Shown here one piece after another: positions 49,377 to 60,800 of a stretch of 64,000 nucleotides of DNA. Under the pieces are notes generated by a model that did not search any database, was not told the origin of the DNA, and was given only the letters and a program-made list of their open reading frames with translations. How positions within the stretch are numbered: position 1 is the stretch's first letter; every line of letters begins with the position of its first letter. The position numbers were made by a program, and so were the translations under genes. Source of the stretch: Liolophura sinensis (taxonomy: Eukaryota; Mollusca; Polyplacophora; Chitonida; Chitonidae); NCBI RefSeq assembly GCF_032854445.1, contig NC_088302.1:35870812-35934811 (forward strand). The letters are read 5' to 3'.

Positions 49377-50449
49377 ATGCAGTATATGATGTCCCCCTAT
49401 AATAACATTGTAATAAAAACTATCATCATAATGAAAAGTGTACATTCGAGGGTGACTTACTCCACTCAGATCATAGCATCCACAGGTTAGTCAGAAAAGC
49501 AGGTTAAAAATCCAAAAAAAATTGTGGTCTCAGTAACAAATAATGGAATGCAAAAGTAGCTTTTTTTCTTATAAATATTTAGACAATTTAAACTGCAATA
49601 CATCTGACTATAAATAAAAGCTTGAAAGCAATGATTCCAATCACAGAAGGTTATCAATATCAAATAGGAACATTTGTTTCAACTGTTATCACAGAAAACA
49701 TGATTTTGTTGCAAAAACTAAGTGCTTCTATTCATTTTATTTTTAATGTAGTCTTTCAATGACCACTTTCACAAAAGTCTTATTTCATGTAACATTTTTT
49801 CGTAAATATTGTAATTCTTCAAAATTTTCAATTGTCTCTGCGACCAATATTTTGAAACATTCTGACAGAACTATGGGATGTGGAGAAATAATTTGCACAG
49901 TTTTACAAAGCTTGCATCTTTAGGGACACCAATCATTTTCATTTTTAGGTTCATTTTTTTTTACAATTTTTCATTTTAGGTTCATTTTAACAATAGTTGT
50001 ATGCATAAATTCCACTGCAAAAGGTGCTTCAGACATTGGAAAGATTAAAAATTTACAGTAATCTATAGTGACATAAGGTAATGCCATTTGCCAGGGAAGT
50101 TACAACTAAAAAATATTTACCAAAAAGAGAAAGCAGCCAATGACCCTTTTGATCTATACAGTAAACTGGACTTCAAAACTGCTATGACCTTTCAAGGTAA
50201 TTTCTCACAACCATGACTGATGTAAAAATACAAACGTAATATCATGAAGATATGGACGGGGTAAACTGTATGACATCTGACAGTAATAAATAATGAGGGT
50301 AAATGTGATATGTATAGATGTAGCTTTGTAGAAGAAAACAAAACATACTGCTAACAAAACACACTGTTAACACTACAAACTGCTGACTGACATAAATGGG
50401 TTTGCCCAAATATAGCTGTGCCAGAAATAATCATCCCAGGAAAAATGTA
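49377..50449. other. AT-rich intergenic or 3' UTR sequence, nothing recognised
   Basis: No exon, structured RNA or mobile element seen apart from homopolymer runs. Confidence 0.4.
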
Positions 50450-50640
50450 AGGCCTCTGACATCAGAGATACGGCTGTGACTTTAGGCCAGCAGGTTTGTA
50501 AGGTACGTGGCAAAAACTGGTTTACTCTGAGCAGTCTGGTTTTCTCGACCAACAAAACTGACTTCTTTCGTAAAAGTGAAAAAATCTTAAGTACAGCATT
50601 AAACACAAATCAATAGAATAATTAAACAAATAAAAATGTA
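50450..50640 (+). repeat. Degraded AAAT-tailed SINE copy
   Basis: Only the 3' part is clear: TTCGTAAAAGTGAAAAAATC, TTAAGTACAGCATTAAACAC and an AATAAT/AAATAAA-like tail. Confidence 0.55.
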
Positions 50641-50943
50641 ACCTATTTATTCATCTATCGAAGTATCAAAAAAAGACATTACTAAACTTCTGAGTTTCTA
50701 TGTCAAGAAACTAGATGCAATATCACTGCCAAATGTTACTATTAAACACACACAAAAAATATTACAAAAAAAAACCTGGTTGACGATTACAATTTTTAGT
50801 AGTAACCTTATAAAAAGAAAATTTAGCACTTATTTCAGACCAGCCCCTTTTCTTGACAATCATAACGTCACAAAGAATCCAAGAAATTTTCCTGTAACAT
50901 TATCACAATTACTCTTAACCATGGGATAATGAAAGCAGGGACA

Positions 50944-51081
50944 GGGCCCAGTTTCACAAAGTGGTGTATGACATTTTTTCATCGTACATTTGTTGTACGA
51001 CATATTATATGTCACTACAACCATGCCAATGTCTTATATGTGCGATTATCGTACATGTACGACATCTTTGTGAAACTGGGC
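50944..51081. mobile_element. Fold-back element with GGGCCCAGTTTCACAAAG ends
   Basis: The first 18 bases (GGGCCCAGTTTCACAAAG) are exactly the inverse of the last 18 (CTTTGTGAAACTGGGCCC). Internal arms ATCGTACAT and ATGTACGAC also pair. It has no coding potential, about 138 bp; a small MITE. Confidence 0.85.
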
Positions 51082-51171
51082 CCAGATCTTCAAAGTTCAT
51101 TTCAAATATAAAAAATCAATGACTAAACGAAGTTTATATGTCATTACTCTTTGGAGACAGCCAAGAGACAG

Positions 51172-51292
51172 GGCCCACTTTCACACAACTTGGTAAGTCA
51201 TATTTCTCGTAACTTTCTCCTGGGTTACAGAGCCATAAGGCAGTGTCACATAGGAGAAAGGTTACAAAAAATTGCTTTGTGAAAGTGGGCCC
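51172..51292. mobile_element. Second fold-back element, GGGCCCACTTTCAC ends
   Basis: The left end GGGCCCACTTTCACA is the inverse of the right end TGTGAAAGTGGGCCC. Internally GTAACTTTCTCCT pairs with AGGAGAAAGGTTAC. It lies 90 bp from the element at 50944-51081 and is related only at the ends. Confidence 0.85.
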
Positions 51293-51374
51293 AGACAAGA
51301 TAAGCAGGGTAAAACTACCCCTTACACTAATTTCCTTTTTTGAATAGTTATTTTTTTATTAATACTCAAGCTGT

Positions 51375-52376
51375 TTTATTTTCTTCTTCTAGCACTTTTT
51401 ATCATGAAATAATGTGAACAGTATAGATGAAATATATTTACTACCAAATCCACCAAAAAAGATACCAAATCTGTTGATGAGTTTTAGAAATGACTAATAC
51501 ATGAAATTTATGTCAGTGATTTCATGAATAACTCATCGCTTATGTATATCAAATAGGCAGCTCAATATCTTGACAGCTGAAAACACATACACATGTACAA
51601 ATACATGTATAACTGTACCTAAACAAGAAAGTAAACTTTTGTAGAGACTTCAGATCTGCAGCATCTTACACGGAGACAGTAGCACAGTGGGTAATAGAAC
51701 AAACCACACATGAATCACACCACAAATAGGTATAACAGACTGTACAACTGTATCATAACACATCAGCCAATGAAAATCAAGATATGTACATGTAAATACA
51801 CAGTAATTGAGAAAGCTCAAAAACAAATAACAGGCCTTCTCTCATTGGTCAGTTGACAAAATCACATACTAGTGGCTGAAAGGCAATGTATACTGTGTAT
51901 ACCAGTAAAAACAACAGTAGATAACAGAGCTGATTAAACAGTACTTTTGCTGTCTATCCATCCAGCAATTTTGGTTCTTAGGAACACCTGGGTTTTTAAA
52001 TAATTCATATGGTGAAAATTTGCCTCAACCACACAGACAATGCATGATTTTTCTTGCCACAAATTTCAACATTAAAACTTCACTTTCCTTTGTACAAATA
52101 GTCTTCCTTCCTCTCAGAAAGGTATTTGATTAGCACTTTTAGTACGAATCAACACCTGGTGACAAAAAAATTTTTGCTAACTTAATTTCTAAACTTTTGC
52201 ATCTTCTTCTAAAGACAAGTAGACTATCCACAAGCTTTCCTCGTCACATTACAACTGTCCCTCGCTTGCCTTCATTCTCAGGACCTCTGAGTCAGTGCTG
52301 GTGAATCACCTTTGGGTAAGCTTTGATGTGAAACATCACCATGTAGGGGTACATGTAAACAGAACAATTGGTGCTG
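51375..52376 (-). promoter_or_regulatory. Likely 3' UTR of INTU
   Basis: The first AATAAA I noticed downstream of the INTU stop on the minus strand is at 51380-51375, about 1 kb away, with another at about 51355. The interval is AT-rich without repeats. The true cleavage site cannot be fixed from sequence. Confidence 0.35.
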
Positions 52377-55300
52377 TCACGTGGCCACACCCCAAGACAA
52401 GGAGAATGCCATCTCTACCAGGTTCTGATTGGCTGAATCATGGATACACACATACACCTCTCTACTGTATGGAGGAGGGAAAACACGCCTGGAAAGAAAA
52501 GTAGGGGAAAAGGCTAAAATATGAATTAGCAAAATTTTGGGCAGAGCATTGAAATTGACAGATTAAAACATAAATACATGTTTGGCAGAGGGCTTAAAAG
52601 TGCACTACATGTATTACAGTCTATGATGACGCAAATTAGTAAAAAATTGACAAACAGATAATCATCTGCAGGGAGAGAGGCATATATACATATGCTATAT
52701 TGGCTGAATGCAAGTGATCCAGTGAGCTTCCCATAAGATCACCTTACTGTCGCGAGAGCTCTACTGGTCACTTATTGAAAGAAAAGCCCTATCTGATTCC
52801 CTAAGACAGGCTGGGATTGCAAGGCTTGGGACTGTATGTCACATATGTGAGTCTTAACACTGGACATGAAAACAGTAATAGTGGTATCCTTACCCTATGA
52901 CCCAGTACGCCAGTGTGGGTGGTGGTTTCTTGGGATCGTTCCACGTCCCAGGCATGAACTGAAATAACACAGCCTGCTCCTTCACCTCACTGTAGAACTG
53001 TCGTGAGCTGAATCTGTACAACTTGCTGACACTTTGCATCTGTGAACAAGTGTGTGTACATAAAATATTATCAGCTTAAATTTGCTGACATCGAAACACT
53101 ATAAGGTTGCTACTCCTCTGTGAATACTTGTCACCAGTACAATTTAACCACCAGCGGACCACTGAAAACTGTATCGGAAAATAGCTTATTTTTTCAGAAG
53201 TTTATTGACCAAGTTAAATGTAACCAAATATTTAAGAAATACTGTTCCTGCTTTGGATGTTTAGCAGCAATTTTATAGTCAATAAGGTGGATGTGGTTAT
53301 TATTTTAAGTTGACATAGCTGCGTTACACCTGACCTGTGATATCCATTAATTCATTTTTGTCAACGAAAAAAACATCTTGTTTTATAACAGTCCTGCCCA
53401 ATTACCTCATTTGGCGAGGGTTTAGCACGTGTCCCAAAGGGAATAAAACATGAGATTTACGGTCTTTGATCGACTTCTTTATTTGTACATGTAATACCAA
53501 ACTGGTCAAGTGTCATAGAATTGTACTTTATGGTCAGTTTTATAGTACTGATAACGTATGTCATCAATGACTAAGCTCACTGTGTTTTTAGTTCCCTTAC
53601 CTTTAAAGGACTGTCACAATATGAACTTGCACAGCCATTTTGAATACCCCAATCCCATTAAATGGCATGGCCTCTTATCTTGTTTAGGTTATCCACACAG
53701 GCGAAAGCACAACACCACAGAATGACAGACACCCACGTACATCTTCCACTTAGTTTATTTATTTTATTTCTTTCACTGGAGTTTTACGCCACACTTAAGA
53801 ATATTTCACTTATACGACGGTCGCCAGCATTTTAGTGGGAGGAAACCAAACAGAGCCCTGGGACAACAAACGACCATCCACAGGTTGCTAGCACACCTTC
53901 CCACATGCGGCTGGAGAGGAAGCCCCACGCAGTTTAAGATGGTAAACTGTTGCACATGCCCTTAAGAGGTGTATTACCTGTTTCTGCTTGGCACACTCAA
54001 ACTGTTTGTGTATCTGTAGAGCACACCTGTGGAAGTTGGACAGCACCTGGCTGTGTATAGCACCATTCACGACGGAGAGCTCATGCTGACTGGGACACAC
54101 GTAAACACCTTCCAGTGTCTCTAAGCTGATGTAGTGGAACAGAATGTTACTCACACCACGAGTTATCCTGTACAAAACAAAACAAATACGGTTTACTACA
54201 CAAAGCTTTTTCCAGCTACATACATGAAAACATACATAAAATAAACATCCAACCAGATCTAGCCTATGTCTTCAAATTTTTCGCTTATTTAGGTACAACA
54301 CTGAATGCAATTTAACGCCCTTAATGTTTGGACTATGGAGATAATTTGTGTTTTGTGGGTTAGCGAACATCAGGACTTAACACAGAAAACATCATTTTAT
54401 TTTTAGTCTATGCAGAGAAATGCCATCAAAACATGTTTAAACAACACCAGGTGAAAATGCTATAAAGATGAAGAAATAGGGTAAGTCTGCTTTTCTTTCA
54501 AAAGTCAAGGTATTGTTATAACAGATAGGGCAAGGGCTAATACCTTATTTCCAAACTCGTGACTAAGGGCACAATGCAGTATGAAGTTTTCTAGCAATGT
54601 ATGTACATCCCTGACTTACTTATTGCTGAGGGTGGTGTCCTGTAACATGCCCAGACTTCTGCTCAGGCTGGACATATCTAGTAAACCTCCTCCCCTGGAA
54701 CGCCCCTACAGTGACAGGTAAAAAAAAAAAAAAAACATGTAGATATCTATATTGCAGGGGAATCTATTTACACCTTACAAAGGTAAACAAAGCAACTGAA
54801 ATGGGAAATTTATTTCCTTGATTAACCTGCAACCTTCACGGTACGTAGAAAAGACGCCATAAAAGCATATTATCACTACCCTAATTCCTCAACCTTTTCG
54901 CATATGAAAGAGGAACTTTCAGTACACTATGTATAATTGGATTTTGGAGACATTCGTTGGGTTGGCCAGTTTCAGAGCTTCACAAAAGCTATAATTTTAT
55001 CAGTCTACACACAATAATGTCTGCAGAATATGCCTGAATAAACACCGTTCAAACATGCGAAAAGGTTAAAAAAATTACAAGAAATACTGTTATTGTTTAA
55101 TCTCAGATTACACATACTCACAATATACATTTATATGCACAGTATTGTAAAGTTTACACACATGCACTACAAAAACAATTTAATCTGTTAGTGAAGGCAT
55201 AAAGTAGTCCACTGTAGTCAAAGCAGAACTGTTCCAAAGATGGATTCCTAAAGTTAATCCACATCCATCATAATAAAATAAAGATGTTGCAACACTTCTT

Positions 55301-57761
55301 AATTTATTCATATGCTGATCTTTCATAATTCTTTATGAATAGCATACCCGTTGTGCCCCCGAACTACTCCCACTCCCAGCCGACTCCAAAGAGCCATTAG
55401 ATGACCTGTGGCTCTGACGCCGTAAGGCTGTGGGGGTGGAGGTTTCAGTGTTACCTACAGAGTGACTATCATCACTATCGCCTGGGGACAGAGAAGAAAT
55501 ATCTGGTGTCAGCACAGTCACACATTTGACTGATGAAAACAAGGAAGTAATGAGTTTGATTGTTAACATAATCTGATGATAATGCAGTACAATGCAAAAT
55601 GAGCGCAATTCCATCACCACGATGTAGCCAATTCCATGTAGATGTACAATATACCATAATGTATGCAAATCTCAATTTTATTTGTGAGAAGAGTGGGAAG
55701 GTCTTTCAGCAACCTGTGGATGGTCGTTGGGTTCCCCAGGGCTCTGCCCGGTTTCCTCCCGCCGTAATGCTGGCCGCCTTCGTAGCAGTAAAACATTCTT
55801 GAGTACAGTGTAAAACACTAATCAAATAAATAAATAAATATTGGTCACAAAGTTATTTTCTTTTAAAAATGATGTCCTTAACTTTTACTCTTATACAACC
55901 ACTTAACAAGCACATTTATTTCATCCCCTTATTACAAATTATTATATAATGTCTCAGACAATGTGTAATCCAAGACGCAGACATTACCTCCAAAAGAGAC
56001 TGGTCTTTTGTCGAGCTGTGGGCTGGCTTTCCACTTGTAGTTACTTTCTGGTGTGTGCTTGTTGGGAGTTAACACTGAAACGGAGAGAAGGATTAACTTC
56101 ATCATACCTGAACAAACTTGAAAGATAACCTAACAACTCTGAGTTCTCTCCCTTAGATACCTTTCATAATACACATGGCTGAACATTGAAGACGCACAGT
56201 GCTAATATGCATGTAACACTTAAAAAGCTGCTGCCATGCTTTATGACCCATCACTCACTGTTTTTTAAGTTTGCAAAGTGTATCAAAGCTCTGTACTTTT
56301 CTTTCACTCAGCAAAATCCCGCACAAAAAAAATACATAACTTGTCCTTTAGTCTTTCATTGTTCGTTCTCAGCCAACAGTAAAACTGCATGTATGCTTAG
56401 GATTCCTATTAGTTCATTTCCAGCTCATGCTGTCTTCCTCTCCAGCCATACGTGGGAAGGTCTGCCAGCAACCTGTGGACGGTTGTGGGTTTCCCCCCAG
56501 GCTCTGCCCGGTTTCCACCCACCATAATGCTCGCCGTCGTCGTATATGTGAAATATTCTTGAGTACGGCGTAAAACACAAATCAAATAAATAAACAAATA
56601 TGCTTAGGACGTGAAACTGAAACTCAAAGCACCGTTTGTATTTCTGTAACCCAATTCTTAACAAATCTCTGAAATACCTGAGCGTGGAGAGTTCTGTATC
56701 TTGGTGATGGGGGACACCTGTGACAGTTCTTCCTTTCCACGACTAGAGGCAGCTAACATCCAGTCAGCCCCAACAAGGCTTGGCCCTCCAGGAATCGTCT
56801 GCAGCCTGAAGATTAATGCAATCAGGGATATTACCACATATTAAGGTAACAGTAGCTAGACTATTACATATGGTAATTTTTTTTTCATAAACGTTGTAAT
56901 ATTCTGTTCATACATATCTTAAAATAATTTTTAAACATGTATGAAAGAGAGTAAACGCAAAATTACACTATAGATAAAAATATAATGAGGATTAACAAAA
57001 AAAATGTTACAGGGAAACAAAATTCCCTCTATTAGCACCAGAACAGATCATCTGTACGCTGGTTTAAGACAGGCTTGTTTTACCTTGTCTCACAGGTTTC
57101 TGTAAGCTCTGCCCCCTCCAGCTGTAAGAGAGTTGCCTTGACCTGATCTACGTAGAAGGGGTCAGGTGAGGGGTGTCCATCAGCCCAGGCTGCACACCCA
57201 CCAGCCTCCAGTAGCACTGCCAGAACAGTGTGACGCTGAAACAAGGCAGTATCCTGGGTGAATGGATAGTACAACTACACGAGATGGCCTGCACGGTGTT
57301 TTAATGTGACAACACACCAGCAAGCCACCAACACATAATAATCAAAAAACAAGTTAATGTTCTGTATTAAGTGCCCATGAGTCATCCCTAATTAAACATG
57401 ACAGAATATATGTTCAGAAAAATATCACTGTCATGACTTTCTTCCCCTTCCTGATGACACTGATAATAGGCATTAAGATTAAGAAGACAATATGATTACT
57501 GTGGCCAATTTTCTTGACCTATTCGCAACAATGACAATGTACCTGTAGATGAAGTTTTTATCACAAATTTCTGCAGAAACAGGACACAACAATGTCCGAG
57601 TTGAATTGTAGCCGATGACAAACAGGGGAGATAACTCTGACAAGCACATCAAAATTGTCGCTTTTCAGGAGATACTTTGGAAACGCCATTATTCCTGACT
57701 GGAGAGACAGCTCTCATTAAATGTGAGCACAGATAATTTAAAAAAAATAATAACAACAAAA

Positions 57762-57808
<47 letters not shown>

Positions 57809-60800
57809 TCTAACGTCACAGGCTATTTACAGCTATTATACAAATTGCCAACTTTGTTAAAAAAATTCCTGCAAAACCAAATAATAAATCAATTTAACAT
57901 TCAACGAAGTTTTGTAACACACACAGGTTGGTGTGAAAACAAGAACTGTCAATAGACTTAGTCCTGTTACTTCTTGCATGTTTTTCAGTGCACATATAGT
58001 TTTTCTAACACTGAGGCCACGATATTTTTGATATATGATGCACACCATATCTGCATTAAAGGTGCATAAATGCGATCCTCAAAATGCAGTACCCAAGCAT
58101 GTCTTCTTAGAAAAACCTGCTCCATTTACAGTTCCTAGAATGAGAAAAAAGTCTACTGGAAGATCTTCAAGCCCGGTTCAAGAACGCCTGAAATGGCTTC
58201 TGGAAGAAGAAGAGCTTAAAATCAGTTTACAGAAGATATACTTCAGAAATACAAGAACATAAAGTAAATCCATCCATGTACTGACCATTCCCACGACCAG
58301 CAGGAAGTAGCGAGCATCAGGCTCCGTGTAACCGGGGACACTGTTCTCTTCAGTGGTGTGAGATCGCCGTGTGGGAAAGAGCTCGTGCCACAGCACCAAG
58401 TGCCGCACCTTGTACTCAGATGTGTATGCTAACACACAGTTGTACTTTAGGAACAGGTACACATCCTGGAAGTCTTCAGGTGGTAAATGATTGCAACATA
58501 AAAATCCCTACAGCAAGAAAAGAAAAAAACCACTGTCAATACCATTTCCACATCTACAACACATGCAAACTTTAAAGTCCAACTGTTCATTTCAATTTAT
58601 TAGCAATACAACCCTCTACACGTTGCTGGAAGACCTTCTCATGTACCACCAGAGATGAAGCCAGCATGAGCAATATGACCCTAAGATACAAAGCATAATC
58701 TTTTACCATTAGACATTTCTTTAACAGTTTACTGATTCATAACTGTTACTTTTACATGACTATGAGTTCTAAACTTAAAAAAATGAAGCGACAAACCTTG
58801 TAAAATAAACAGCTACCCATCATTGTGTATGTTCTTCTCATCTCTACTATTTCTTCATCCTGTGCATGGAATAATATATAACAAATATATAACAAATCTA
58901 TGAGCATGGAGACATGTTTTTTGTTGTTTTGAATGTCAAATGTTACAATTAATAAATATATCATTCAAGTCATAAAACACAAGCTCATAAGCTCATTAAC
59001 ACTGGCAATGAAACAATGCAACTTTTTTACTTATTTTTATTCAAATTAAACTGGCACGAGGTAGCAAATGGGTTTCATACTGTCACATTTTTAACGGTAT
59101 TTTTTAATATTCTACAATGCATGTAACTTAAAAATAACAGTATATCAAGTAACTGTTGACTTACATCATCGGTAAAATCTCCAGCTTCCAGTTCACTTAA
59201 AATATTATCATACTCCACCTACATGGAAAAATAATAACAATAAACATATTTACGATACTTATTTAATTGCTTGGTGTTTAATGTCACGCTCAATAATGGT
59301 TTACTTAAGCGTTGACCGCCACTTTTGGGTTTAGACAACTATGGTGGCTCAAGTCAACAAAAAACATGGAATAAACAACAGGCCTTGACAAGTCAGTGTG
59401 ACACATGATCAATGCCTGAATTTTTCCATGTGATGGAAAGATGTTCATGCCAATATAAAAAAAAATCAATTTGTATGCCGTGTCAGTGGAAGTCAAATAC
59501 GCTAAAAGACCATAAATTTCGTCCATGACTAACTTACCCATTTTTCCGGATTCTGAGAGTTCTATTAATTTTAGAAAGGTGTTTTGCAGTTTGCTTGGAT
59601 CATGGGATGATATTCTAAGCGAAAATCATAAGTTTTAGCAACAAAAGTAATATGTTGTGGCATTTATTCATCTCTAAAAATGCACTTTTGTGGGTGAACT
59701 TTTAGGTCATTTAGGGTACCTCTAAGGAACTACATATAAAACTGGCCACTGAAACTGCTTACTGAAACCCAGTCCCCAGGAATAATGAAGGAGTATAACT
59801 GACTGATATACTGTGACAAAGTGTATGGCCTGACCTTTGATTCATCTTCCAGCTGCAGCCAGCGCACCCCAGACAGAACGTCCAGGAAACTGCGGGACGT
59901 CTGCTCGTAGTTCAGCCCCAGCAGGTACATCTCCTGGCTCTGTAACATGCGGTGGAACAGCAACGAGAAGACCTGGTCACACTGGGGGAAATTCTCACGA
60001 TGTCGGAATGCACTGAGGGGAATAATCAGGGGAGATATGATGAATATAGGAAAGGTAAAACAAAAGTAAATGTGATGTAGCACCTTTAGCACGCTACACT
60101 GCATTTGTTTCTTTGATGATGTCACAGCGTAAACATCACGAAATGCTAAACCCCATGTGGCGTGATATTATCCAATGGGGGAATAATAAATTTATGTGAG
60201 GTATAATAAAAGAGATTAGGTCACATTTGAAATTTTCATTTCAAATGGTTACATGCATATGAAAATAGCCCACCGCATTTGAGAGTTAAAACATCATACA
60301 TCCCTAATAGCAGATAAACAATAATATGTTAAACGTTGATACCTGACAACAGAGCCGAAGGACACCTTCAGTATCCTGATGGTATCTGACAAGATATGGT
60401 TTAAATGATGTAATGGCACTCTGAAACAAACAGAAAGACAAAAAATACAAATATTAATGAACCAGTATCCTTCAAGCTAAAAACAACCCAAACATACATG
60501 TATTGCATTTGACAGTGAAAAAAAAAGAAAGAATAAACTCATGAAATGTAATCTGTATATTTATTTTACAAGTATATATATCCACTAATACAGCAGTTTC
60601 AGGGAAAAAAAATTTTATGCTGAAAATAGCGCCACAAAAGTCTTAGTCAAGTGTTACTTTAATAAATAATGTGTGAATATGCACTTAACCAAAAACGGTA
60701 CATTTCAACAAAGGCTGTTCTTATGATTTACATATTATAATACATAAAGTCAATTATATTTCTTAGGTATAGGTATTTATAATAGGTCAAGTGCTAGAAA

